Part shown: piece after piece, positions 19,017 through 26,899 of the stretch | Layout: each line of letters opens with the position of its first letter | How positions within the stretch are numbered: the first letter of the stretch is position 1 | Assembly: GCF_903166585.1 (NCBI RefSeq) | Contig: NZ_CAESCM010000001.1 | Coordinates: 1 to 64,000, forward strand | Reading direction: 5' to 3' | From: Pedobacter ghigonis | GTDB lineage: Bacteria > Bacteroidota > Bacteroidia > Sphingobacteriales > Sphingobacteriaceae | Length of the DNA: 64,000 nucleotides | Made by a program: the position numbers and the translations under genes | Notes under the pieces: model-generated | What the model was told of the DNA's origin: nothing | The model's input: the letters and a program-made list of their open reading frames with translations, nothing else | Database searches by the model: none

Positions 19017-20768
19017 ATGAAGATCATTACTACGTCTGAGTTTGCGAAAGCAACAAAGATTGATAAGTTAGGTGTACCAGGTTTGGCAGGTTTGATGATG
19101 GAGATCATGAAACTGAACGATATTAACGACGTTTTCGCTCAAAACCAGCACTTTAAGGGTTTAGAATTTGTAGATAAAATATTAGAAACGATTGGCGTTT
19201 CTATCGAATTTGATGAAGATGATTTAAACAGCATACCTAAAACCGGGCCATTTATTGCCATCGCCAATCACCCTTACGGTGGTGTTGAAGGCCTTGCCCT
19301 GGTTAAGCTTTTGTGCACGGTACGCCCCGATGCAAAGGTGATGGTAAACTTCATTTTGAAGAAAATCCCAAACCTCGACGAGTTTTTTGTTGCTGTTAAC
19401 CCATTCGAAAACGTTCAGCACTCATCGAGCATCAGTGGATTAAAAACCACTTTCGATTTACTTAGAAACGGTACACCAATTGGCATTTTCCCTGCCGGCG
19501 AAGTTTCTACCTTTAAGCTCGATGCCCAGCAGGTAACCGATAGGATGTGGCACCCGGTTGTCGGAAAACTGATTGCCAAGGCAAAAGTTCCGGTGGTTCC
19601 CATTTATTTCCATGGCAATAATGGTGTTTTCTTTAATATCCTGAGTTTTATCCACCCTACCCTGCGCACAGCAAAACTACCTTCCGAGTTTTTAAACAAG
19701 CACGGCCGCACCATTAAAGTAAGGATTGGTAAACCGATTGCGGTTTCGGAGATTTCGCATATGAACAGCAGCAATAAGCTAATGGACTTTTTAAGGGCCC
19801 GTACTTATGCACTGGGAATTGGTTTAGATACCGAGAAAAAACTATTCAACCCGCTTAATCTATTTAAAATTAAGAAAAAGGCAGCCGATGTGATTGAGGA
19901 AACTTCGCGTGTGCTGATTAAAGCAGAGGTAGAGCAGCTGGAAGATTTTAAGGTTTGGACCGAGAAAAATTATGAAGTTTATATTGTTCCTACCTTAAAA
20001 ATACCGAACATTTTAAGGGAAATTGGCCGTTTGCGTGAGATTACTTTCCGTGAAGTGGGCGAAGGCACCAACAAAAAGATCGATCTTGATAATTACGACA
20101 TCTACTATAACCACTTATTTATTTGGGATAAAGACCTCGAAAATATTGTAGGTGCTTACCGGATTGGTAAGGGCGACGAAATTTTAGAAAGCATGGGCCG
20201 TCGTGGTTTCTACCTGTCAGAGTTGTTTAAAATGAAGGATCAGTTTTACCCGATGTTGAGGCAAGGTATTGAACTGGGCCGCTCGTGGATTAGAAAAGAG
20301 TATCAGGGTAAGCCGCTTCCTTTGTTTTTACTTTGGAAAGGTATTTTAAAATACCTGATTGATAACCCGCAATACCGTTACATGTTTGGTCCGGTAAGTA
20401 TCAGCAATAATTTTTCGAAGTTTAGCAAGGCACTTATTGTGGATTACATTACCAAAAACCATTTCGATTACGAAATGGCCAAATATGTTAAACCAAGAAA
20501 TAAATTTAAGGCCGATCTTTTACCTATTTCTACCGATACCCTGGTAGATAGCAGCGAATCGTTTAAAGATCTGGATAGTATTATTGGCGATATCGAAAAC
20601 TCGCACATCAAAATTCCGGTATTGTTAAGGCAATATATGAACCTGAATGCGAAGATTATCTCTTTCAATATTGATCCGAAATTTTCTGATTGCCTGGATG
20701 GCTTCTTAGTGGTTGATACCCACAACATTCCGCCGGAAATGATTGAAAAACTTGGCAAGAACTTATAA
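19017..20768 (+). CDS. Bifunctional acyltransferase, OlsF/GlsAB-like (aminolipid synthesis)
   Basis: A 583-residue two-domain enzyme. The N-terminal half is a lysophospholipid-type O-acyltransferase with NHPYGG (residues 84-89), then VNPFENVQHSSSISGLK and FPAGEVS. The C-terminal half (about 310-583) resembles the GNAT-like N-acyltransferase/hemolysin family, with REITFREVGEG, NHLFIWDKDLENIVGAYRIG and MFGPVSISNNFSK. In Flavobacterium the fused OlsF makes ornithine lipid, and in Bacteroides the split GlsA/GlsB make glycine lipid. Which amino acid is used here is not visible. A paralogue of the N-terminal half follows at 21106. A terminator lies directly after the gene. Confidence 0.85.
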   Translation: MKIITTSEFAKATKIDKLGVPGLAGLMMEIMKLNDINDVFAQNQHFKGLEFVDKILETIGVSIEFDEDDLNSIPKTGPFIAIANHPYGGVEGLALVKLLCTVRPDAKVMVNFILKKIPNLDEFFVAVNPFENVQHSSSISGLKTTFDLLRNGTPIGIFPAGEVSTFKLDAQQVTDRMWHPVVGKLIAKAKVPVVPIYFHGNNGVFFNILSFIHPTLRTAKLPSEFLNKHGRTIKVRIGKPIAVSEISHMNSSNKLMDFLRARTYALGIGLDTEKKLFNPLNLFKIKKKAADVIEETSRVLIKAEVEQLEDFKVWTEKNYEVYIVPTLKIPNILREIGRLREITFREVGEGTNKKIDLDNYDIYYNHLFIWDKDLENIVGAYRIGKGDEILESMGRRGFYLSELFKMKDQFYPMLRQGIELGRSWIRKEYQGKPLPLFLLWKGILKYLIDNPQYRYMFGPVSISNNFSKFSKALIVDYITKNHFDYEMAKYVKPRNKFKADLLPISTDTLVDSSESFKDLDSIIGDIENSHIKIPVLLRQYMNLNAKIISFNIDPKFSDCLDGFLVVDTHNIPPEMIEKLGKNL

Positions 20769-20775
20769 TTTAAAA

Positions 20776-20808
20776 ACAAAAAAACCCAGACATCCATCTG
20801 GGTTTTTT
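20776..20808 (+). terminator. Terminator after the OlsF-like gene
   Basis: AAACCCAGA and TCTGGGTTT form a stem with a 6-base loop, followed by a T tract on the plus strand, just after the stop codon. Confidence 0.9.
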
Positions 20809-21105
20809 ATTATCAACTAACCTAAACTTTATAAATACTAACCAAATATTTATGCCACAAAAGTACAGGCAGCTTGTTAAGCTCATATTAATGAAATGTT
20901 ATATATAGAATATTTCGAATCACAATTTCTTAACTGATAAATAAGCTGTTATTTATATTATTCTGTTACCTTTAGTTACTCTGTATGAGCTATGATAAAC
21001 ATTCTTTCTTATAAGAACCGAATGTTTCCCTCCCTTGTATTTAGCTCAAATAAAAACACTTTTATCAAATTGGTTTCTGATGGAATCAATTTTGAACCCT
21101 AATTT
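20809..21105. other. AT-rich gap between the two acyltransferase genes
   Basis: No coding pattern is seen on either strand. It must hold the promoter of the following acyltransferase, but no clear TAnnTTTG with a spaced TTG was found. Confidence 0.4.
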
Positions 21106-21915
21106 ATGACAGTCATTTCTAAAGAAAATTTTTCGAAAGCTACGGGTATCTGTAACGTTCCAATCCCAGGCCTCGCCTCCTTTTTAATGAAATTTTTGAA
21201 GATTAACGACTTCAACGGAATTATTAAAGATGCCCACACATTAGAAGGCGAAAAATTCGCCAACCATATTTTAAATGTTTTAGGTGTCAGCATCCGGATT
21301 AGCGACGAAGATCTTGCCAATATACCAAAGGAAGGGGCTTTTATTGCCATAGCTAACCATCCTTATGGCGCAATAGAATCGCTGGCACTCCTCAGTACAC
21401 TGGCCGGTAAGCGGCCAGATACGATGTTTATGGGCAATTTTTTATTAAAAAAGATCCCCAATCTCGAAAAATTCATCATTGCAGTAAATCCTTTCGAAAA
21501 AATCCAGGATGCATCAAGTATTAGCGGTTTGAAAACAACTTTAAAGGTTTTAAAAGACGGAAGTCCGGTTGCAATTTTTCCAGCCGGCGAAGTTTCGTCT
21601 TATAATTTCGGGAAAAACCAGATTACAGATCGGGAATGGCACCCGGTAGTAGGAAAAATTATCGCTAAAGCCAAAGTGCCAATTCTACCGGTATATTTCC
21701 ATGGCAACAACGGCATCTTTTTTAGCCTGTTAAAATATATACATCCATCATTGCAAACTGCCAAACTGATTTCAGAACTATTCAATAAAAATGGTCATCA
21801 GTTAAGAATTAGCATTGGAAAACCAGTTAATTTAGATGAAATAGCCTGTAAAGGTTGTAATATTTCACTATTAAAGCATTTAAGAACCGGGCTTTACGCG
21901 CTAAAAAAAACCTAG
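21106..21915 (+). CDS. Lysophospholipid-type acyltransferase, single-domain paralogue
   Basis: A 269-residue acyltransferase that aligns through its whole length with residues 1-270 of the OlsF-like protein upstream. Shared blocks are the start (FSKATG), ISDEDLANIPKEGAFIAIANHPYGA, NPFEKIQDASSISGLKTTLK, FPAGEVSS and WHPVVGK. The GNAT-like C-terminal half is absent, and the gene ends with a normal stop (GLYALKKT). It therefore looks like a partial tandem duplication that has kept the O-acyltransferase activity. It could supply extra O-acylation of aminolipids or use another lyso-lipid. Confidence 0.85.
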   Translation: MTVISKENFSKATGICNVPIPGLASFLMKFLKINDFNGIIKDAHTLEGEKFANHILNVLGVSIRISDEDLANIPKEGAFIAIANHPYGAIESLALLSTLAGKRPDTMFMGNFLLKKIPNLEKFIIAVNPFEKIQDASSISGLKTTLKVLKDGSPVAIFPAGEVSSYNFGKNQITDREWHPVVGKIIAKAKVPILPVYFHGNNGIFFSLLKYIHPSLQTAKLISELFNKNGHQLRISIGKPVNLDEIACKGCNISLLKHLRTGLYALKKT

Positions 21916-22034
21916 CCTCATTTTCTTAAAACCGTGTTAATTTCCGATTAAGGACAACCTCATTGTTAACATAAAGAAATTGTTGCTTTTATGTTAATAA
22001 TAAGTAAATTTAATGTAACCAAATATAGCATGGT

Positions 22035-23243
22035 TTGAAAAGAGGGATTTATACATATTTTTTGAGTGCATTTTTGTTCGCCTGCCTGATGATGAATGTG
22101 ATTACGGCAAAGGGGCAGAACTACTCATTTGATTTCTATAATGGCACTTTCAACTTCAGTATCGATTCTTCTATCGTTTTCAATACTGCGCAAAAAGCAA
22201 CTGCAGCCGAAACAGCACAATTTTACAGTTATGTATCGGCAGGCCATTATGCACCATTAATTGCCTCATTAAAAAATTACCAGGAAAAGTACGATCTGAA
22301 CGATTGGATTTATTACCAGTTGATTCGTAAAACAGCCGAGCAGATTAGTCCGAAGGCCGATAACTATTTCCGCTATACTTTATACAAATGGTTTTTACTG
22401 AGTAAATGTGGCTACGATGCCCGCCTCGCAGTGGGTAATGATCAGGTTATCTTTTATGTAAGGAATGAAGAAAACATTAGCGATATCCCATTCTTCATGA
22501 TTGATGGCGAAAAGTACATGTGCCTCAATTACCACGATTATGGCAAGTTTTTTAAACAAGCCTATGCCTACAAGCCGGTTAACATCACCATTCCGGAAGC
22601 CAGAAATGCATTTTCGTATAAGGTTACCCGTATGCCTGATTTTAAACCGGAGAATTACGCTGAAAAGGATGTAGAATTTAGTTTCCGTCAAAAAATCTAT
22701 CACTTCAAATTAAAGGTGAGTGAAGATGTACAGGCTATTTTTAAAAACTATCCGGGTGTTGATTTTGAAAGCTATTTTAACATTCCCTTAAGCCGCGAAA
22801 CCTACAGCTCGCTGATTCCGATTTTAAAAAGCAATTTAAAAGGAATGGATCAGAAGAAAGGTGTCGATTATCTGATGCGCTTTACGCGTTATGCTTTTTT
22901 ATACGAAAACGACGAACAAAACTTTGGTGCAGAAAAAAGATTATCTCCTGAGCAAACCTTATTAAATAAATACAGCGACTGCGACGACCGGGCTGCGCTG
23001 TTCTTTTACCTGGTAAAAGAAATTTACGATTTACCCATGATAGCCTTATTGTATCCTACGCACCTCACTATGGCGGTACAGTTTGATAAACCTGTGGGCG
23101 AGTTTATAACTTATAAAGGCAAAAAGTATTCTTTCTGCGAACCAACCCCACAAGCACAGGATTTAAAAATTGGCCAGCTAGCCAATAAACTCAAAAACAT
23201 CAAATACGAAATCGTATATGCATATGAGCCTGCGAAAAGGTAA
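22035..23243 (+). CDS. Exported transglutaminase-like (papain-fold) protein
   Basis: A 402-residue protein with an N-terminal signal peptide (FLSAFLFACLMMNVITAKG). The C-terminal third has a transglutaminase-like triad pattern: Cys in KYSDCDDRAALFFYLV, His in YPTHLTMAVQ and Glu in FCEPTPQAQD. The middle part is unknown. It is probably periplasmic or surface-exposed, acting as a protease, cross-linking enzyme or inactive binding domain. The start is a TTG at 22035: the ATG five bases earlier is out of frame, and the next in-frame ATG would cut into the signal peptide. Confidence 0.75.
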   Translation: MKRGIYTYFLSAFLFACLMMNVITAKGQNYSFDFYNGTFNFSIDSSIVFNTAQKATAAETAQFYSYVSAGHYAPLIASLKNYQEKYDLNDWIYYQLIRKTAEQISPKADNYFRYTLYKWFLLSKCGYDARLAVGNDQVIFYVRNEENISDIPFFMIDGEKYMCLNYHDYGKFFKQAYAYKPVNITIPEARNAFSYKVTRMPDFKPENYAEKDVEFSFRQKIYHFKLKVSEDVQAIFKNYPGVDFESYFNIPLSRETYSSLIPILKSNLKGMDQKKGVDYLMRFTRYAFLYENDEQNFGAEKRLSPEQTLLNKYSDCDDRAALFFYLVKEIYDLPMIALLYPTHLTMAVQFDKPVGEFITYKGKKYSFCEPTPQAQDLKIGQLANKLKNIKYEIVYAYEPAKR

Positions 23244-23359
23244 AAGGCAACAAACATTAAATTAAGGTTAACTCAATATTAAAAATATATTATCTTATTA
23301 ATAACAAGCGCATTAACAGCTTATTTGCAGTATTTTTATGCTTAAAGGAGAATAACCCC

Positions 23360-23635
23360 ATGGCTGCTATCATATATACTGTTATCAAAGAATTCTTTGT
23401 CGAAATTCACGGCCATCCGGTAAAGGCCCGGATTTTATCACCGATTAACAACGAAAAAACTTCTACTTTTCAGGTGAGTTCGCATTTTAAAAACACGAGT
23501 GAGCAAGAAGCCAACATACCTGCATCAACATTTACTTCGTATGCCAATGCCGAACGCCATTTGCTTAGTTACCTGGAAGCTTTCCAGAATACTTTAGATT
23601 TGGGTGGCGATGTAGCTCCGGGAGTTAATTTCTAA
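23360..23635 (+). CDS. Small protein of unknown function (91 aa)
   Basis: Not recognised. A 91-residue soluble protein without signal peptide or membrane segment. It has VEIHGHPVKARI near the N-terminus and a C-terminal helix (YANAERHLLSYLEAFQNTL). It has an AAAGGAG Shine-Dalgarno at 23344-23350, nine bases before the ATG, rare for this genome. Its stop codon overlaps that of the convergent gene at 23632-23784. Confidence 0.7.
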   Translation: MAAIIYTVIKEFFVEIHGHPVKARILSPINNEKTSTFQVSSHFKNTSEQEANIPASTFTSYANAERHLLSYLEAFQNTLDLGGDVAPGVNF

Positions 23636-23784
23636 ACGTTCTCTTTGTCGTCTTTTTCAGGAGGTAATTCTGCGCCTATGGTATCTTCCTCAAACTTCTT
23701 TTTATCCTGCTGATTTTTTTTGATGAGATAGGCGATTAAAATAATCGCCAAAACAGCAACCCCGATTAATACTGGATAATTCAT
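23632..23784 (-). CDS. Very small single-helix membrane protein (50 aa)
   Basis: The minus strand encodes MNYPVLIGVAVLAIILIAYL followed by a basic stretch (IKKNQQDKKK) and an acidic tail ending in PPEKDDKENV. One N-terminal membrane helix, positive residues right after it and a short hydrophilic tail form a clear protein-like pattern. Its TAG stop shares bases with the TAA of the convergent 91-residue gene. The function is unknown; small proteins of this layout are common in Bacteroidota. Confidence 0.75.
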   Translation of the reverse strand: MNYPVLIGVAVLAIILIAYLIKKNQQDKKKFEEDTIGAELPPEKDDKENV

Positions 23785-23932
23785 ATTCCACGGATTAAAT
23801 TTAACAGATCTGATCTACACTAAGTTAGCTGAAATATTTTAGATGTTAAGCATCATCCATTCTGTTAACATAAACATAATATTAATTTAACTTTCTGTTT
23901 TTTTACCTTTGGAAAAACCCATAAGTAGTTAA

Positions 23933-24247
23933 ATGAAAAAGAACAAATCCAGGTCGAAAAGCCATTCGACAAGCAAAAAAATACGTAAAGAATTAGAATC
24001 GAAATTAGCCCTTGCATTTAACGAACTTGTTAATCAGTATGGCAAAGCAAAAAAAACAGAAAAAATTATAGAGAAGTTTGCAAAGCAATTAGCTAAAAAA
24101 GTTTCCATTTCTACACCAGACGATTCAATAGCACCATTTATCAAAGAAGAAAAGGCCGCAGTTGTCCCGGTTAAAGAAAAGCCGGTTAAAGCTGTTGCTG
24201 CAAAAAAGGTAAAAGCGCCTGTAAAAGAAGAGGCTGAATCAAAATAA
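23933..24247 (+). CDS. Lysine/alanine-rich small protein, histone H1-like tail
   Basis: A 104-residue basic protein. The N-terminus is Lys/Ser/Arg-rich (KKNKSRSKSHSTSKKIRK). A helical middle follows (LALAFNELVNQYGKAKKTEKI), then a Lys/Ala/Pro/Val tail with KPVKAVAAKKVKAPVKE. The composition suggests nucleic-acid or nucleoid binding, as in bacterial H1-like proteins, but no domain is identifiable. A strong terminator follows. Confidence 0.7.
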   Translation: MKKNKSRSKSHSTSKKIRKELESKLALAFNELVNQYGKAKKTEKIIEKFAKQLAKKVSISTPDDSIAPFIKEEKAAVVPVKEKPVKAVAAKKVKAPVKEEAESK

Positions 24248-24254
24248 AATATAC

Positions 24255-24286
24255 ATGCCCTGCCGGATACCGTCAGGGCATTTTTC
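24255..24286 (+). terminator. Terminator after the lysine-rich small protein
   Basis: ATGCCCTG and CAGGGCAT form a stem whose loop contains a small inner CCGG/CCG pairing, followed by TTTTT on the plus strand. Confidence 0.9.
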
Positions 24287-24430
24287 TTATGCAGCTTTTA
24301 TTCTGCCGATCCTTCCTTCCAGCACTGCTACAAACTTTATTTGATAAAGAAAAGGCTTCAGCATCTTTTATTGAAATTGTATTTATTTGAAACTAAAAAA
24401 TAAGTACATTAGCATTGTTAACGAACTAAA

Positions 24431-24587
24431 CTAGTCGTCAACACAAATCATAAAATCTGTCCGGTAATTAAAATTATCCTTTAAGGCAGTAAAACCCATC
24501 CCATTTCTTTTATTGATAATACGCAATTGATTGTTTAAATCAAGGCTGTGGCTATTTTCTGCGCTATTGGTCTGTTGATTTGGTCAT
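24431..24587 (-). pseudogene. Short gene remnant with a frameshift near its start
   Basis: The minus strand has a protein-like stretch reading ENSHSLDLNNQLRIINKRNG and then MGFTALKDNFNYRTDFMICV, ending DD and a TAG at 24431. A stop codon precedes it in the same frame with no start. An ATG at 24585-24587 in another frame gives MTKSTD and would join it by dropping one base. Restored length is about 50 residues. The function is unknown; it may be a real small gene with one sequence error. Confidence 0.4.
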
Positions 24588-24683
24588 TGTGAAGTTGCGT
24601 ACAGATTGAATTATTTTTTTACTTAAATAACAACTATCATAAGTTTAAACAACAAAATCTCGGCAGAAATTACTGCCGAACAA

Positions 24684-25118
24684 ATGGCAAAGGTTACTGC
24701 ACAATTACAGGATGCAAAAGCAGCCCTTAAGGATATACTTATTTTTAACCTTACAGCCGATGAGCGCCAGGGCATGTTAAAGATGGCCCCTAAAATATTG
24801 GCTTTTGTGAGCAGGGCCATTTCGCACGCCAAACAATCGCCAGATCTGGTCCCCTCCTTTTTAGATGTGACCGAAGCACAAAAGGATTATAAACTCGCGG
24901 CCGACCTGTATGAGGTATACCTCGAAACGAGTAAGTTTTTACGATCGAGAGAGGACAGCATGATGGTGGCCGGCGGCGAGGCTTATGAGGCAACTTTTGT
25001 TTTTTATAATGCGGTTAAGGGTGCACACCGATCGAATATTGCAGGAACACAGGATGTATATGAAGATGTGAAACAACAATTCCCTAGAAACAGGGGGAAT
25101 ACTGAAACCAATATTTGA
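24684..25118 (+). CDS. Helical protein of unknown function (144 aa)
   Basis: Not recognised. A largely helical, soluble protein with AALKDILIFNLTADERQGML, then a long helix region around DYKLAADLYEVYLETSKFL and a C-terminal part with VFYNAVKGAHRSNI. The frame upstream of this ATG stays open and protein-like back to 24627 (NNKISAEITAEQ), but contains no ATG, GTG or TTG before the stop at 24624-24626. Either the true start is a rare codon such as ATA or ATT, or an upstream start has been lost. The stop overlaps the ATG of a 53-codon frame. Confidence 0.65.
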   Translation: MAKVTAQLQDAKAALKDILIFNLTADERQGMLKMAPKILAFVSRAISHAKQSPDLVPSFLDVTEAQKDYKLAADLYEVYLETSKFLRSREDSMMVAGGEAYEATFVFYNAVKGAHRSNIAGTQDVYEDVKQQFPRNRGNTETNI

Positions 25119-25279
25119 TGAAAACATCGCTTAAGGCTGCTGTTGCTTATTCAAAAGCATGTAATTATAGGTTTCGGAGATATAGGCTCAAAGCGTATAA
25201 TTATCCATTTTCAGCGGCTGCATGGCCAGATGTTAGTAATATTAAGCTCCCGTTTATCGTTAGGAATGTCTTTGCATGA
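25118..25279 (+). CDS. Possible coupled small ORF (53 aa)
   Basis: An ATG overlaps the preceding stop codon as TGATG, an arrangement that allows translational coupling. The product is basic and aromatic-rich (KACNYRFRRYRLKAYNYPF). No family is recognised, and the case rests only on the overlap and a plausible residue mix. Confidence 0.3.
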   Translation: MKTSLKAAVAYSKACNYRFRRYRLKAYNYPFSAAAWPDVSNIKLPFIVRNVFA

Positions 25280-25308
25280 TTTCTTAAAGCTCTCACAAAT
25301 ACTTGAAA

Positions 25309-25346
25309 AAGAAAAAGGCCGGGAAAATTACTTCCGGCCCTTTTTT
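25309..25346. terminator. Bidirectional terminator between convergent genes
   Basis: AAAGGCCGG and CCGGCCCTTT arms enclose an 11-base loop, with A and T tracts on both sides. It lies just after the lipoprotein gene on the minus strand and after the small genes on the plus strand, so it can end both. Confidence 0.9.
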
Positions 25347-25365
25347 AATATTAGTTTAACTCAGC

Positions 25366-26814
25366 TTATTTAACAGCACCTGGAGTAGTGTAAGCTAAAG
25401 TTTGAGCATCAACCTGTGCCCAACCAGAAGCCCAGTTAGTTGTACCAAAAGCACCTCTATAATCTACTTTATCGAAGAATGTACCTGATACTTTTGCATT
25501 GGTAAATGCAGCGCCAGTAGCAGCAGCAGAACCTGTTACCAAAGTGAAATCAGCATTTCCGGCAGCACCAGCAGCAGCGAAGTCTGTTCCGTAGATATAA
25601 GGGTTTACAAATAATGAACTTGCATATTTGCTGCCATCGAAAGTACTTGTTAATTTTAACAGATCAGTAACCTGACTAACAACACCTGCTGTACTTACGC
25701 TGATGTCAGTTTTGCTACCATAAACCAGGTTGTTAGCAAATACCGCAGAACCTGAAATAAAGTTGGTAGAAGTAGAACCAGCAGTTACAACTTTTGTATC
25801 ATCAACATAAACTCCGATTGGGAAACCTGAGATTACAGAGTTTAAAATACTGATTGATGAGTTACGACGGATTTGAGCACCATGGTAGTAGTTTGCGTTA
25901 TACGAATCACCAGATTTTTTAATCGGACCTAAAACAGTAACGTTTGAGAAAACAGCTGAAGTTTTAGGGGTTTGGTCAGTACCAGTACCATTGTTATCAG
26001 ATTCGAAACCGTTTGATTGTGACTGATCGGCAACAGTAGCAACACGTTGCGCCAATGCAAACTGAACACTACCTGAATAACCAAAATCTGTATCGAAATC
26101 ATCATCCCAGGTACCGATCGCCAATAAGTGTTTTGCATTTACTGTACCACCGAACCACTCGAAAGCATCGTCACCTGAACGGTAAACCTGAATGTAATCT
26201 AAAGTAGTTCCAGAACCAACACCACCCATGGTTAAACCATTGATTTCGTTATCAACTGAGTAAGCAATACCACCAAACTCAATACGTACATATTTCAATG
26301 TACCAGAGTTATCTGCTGCATCTGATCCACCATAATAAATGTAGGCTTTCTCGTCTTTACCGCTAGGCTGAACTAAACCACCTTCAATTTTAACATCAGT
26401 ACCCTGGTTAACAGGAGCTTTACCTAATAAGATAATACCACCCCAATCTCCCTGACTACGAGCACCAGCATTTAAAGCAGATGTAAATACAATTGGTTTA
26501 TCTACTGTACCAGTAGCATTGATTTTAGCGCCACGGGTAATAATTAAAGTACCTTTCGAAGCTTTATCACCTTTGATAATTGTACCTGGCTCGATGGTTA
26601 AAGTAGCACCGCCGCTTACAAATACAAAGCCTTTTAATAAATAGATTTTACTTGCAGACCAGGTTGTATTTGCTGAGATCTCTCCAGAAACTTCTACAAC
26701 GTTTGTATTGTTTGTCGGAGTTTCGGTTGAAGGACCTTCAACGATTACATTCTTTTTACAAGAAGTTGAAAATAAAACTACTGACAAAGCAAGTAGTAAA
26801 AATTGGTTTTTCAT
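25366..26814 (-). CDS. Surface lipoprotein with right-handed beta-helix repeats
   Basis: A 482-residue exported lipoprotein. The signal sequence ends in a lipobox with Cys19 (LFSTSC) followed by Lys-Lys. The body is beta-rich with regularly spaced Gly/Asn turns, such as GATLTIEPGTIIKGDKASKG, GDWGGIILLGKAP and GDDAFEWFGGTVNAKHLLAI, typical of parallel beta-helix proteins. An acidic WDDDFDTDFGYSG loop could bind metal or sugar. It lies directly downstream of a TonB-dependent receptor, so it probably captures or processes the receptor's ligand at the cell surface. TTAACA direct repeats lie upstream (26880-26896). Confidence 0.8.
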   Translation of the reverse strand: MKNQFLLLALSVVLFSTSCKKNVIVEGPSTETPTNNTNVVEVSGEISANTTWSASKIYLLKGFVFVSGGATLTIEPGTIIKGDKASKGTLIITRGAKINATGTVDKPIVFTSALNAGARSQGDWGGIILLGKAPVNQGTDVKIEGGLVQPSGKDEKAYIYYGGSDAADNSGTLKYVRIEFGGIAYSVDNEINGLTMGGVGSGTTLDYIQVYRSGDDAFEWFGGTVNAKHLLAIGTWDDDFDTDFGYSGSVQFALAQRVATVADQSQSNGFESDNNGTGTDQTPKTSAVFSNVTVLGPIKKSGDSYNANYYHGAQIRRNSSISILNSVISGFPIGVYVDDTKVVTAGSTSTNFISGSAVFANNLVYGSKTDISVSTAGVVSQVTDLLKLTSTFDGSKYASSLFVNPYIYGTDFAAAGAAGNADFTLVTGSAAATGAAFTNAKVSGTFFDKVDYRGAFGTTNWASGWAQVDAQTLAYTTPGAVK

Positions 26815-26879
26815 TTTTTCTTATTTAATATTTTTATTTACAAATAGAGATTTTTAATTTTTCTTGTGGATTAATATCC

Positions 26880-26896
26880 TGTTAACATATTGTTAA
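26880..26896 (-). promoter_or_regulatory. TTAACA direct repeat upstream of the lipoprotein gene
   Basis: On the minus strand TTAACA-ATATG-TTAACA forms two identical hexamers with an 11-bp period. This is the spacing and wording of PhoP-type sites in Bacillus subtilis. A similar set precedes the receptor gene at 29735-29758. Confidence 0.45.
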
Positions 26897-26899
26897 AGA

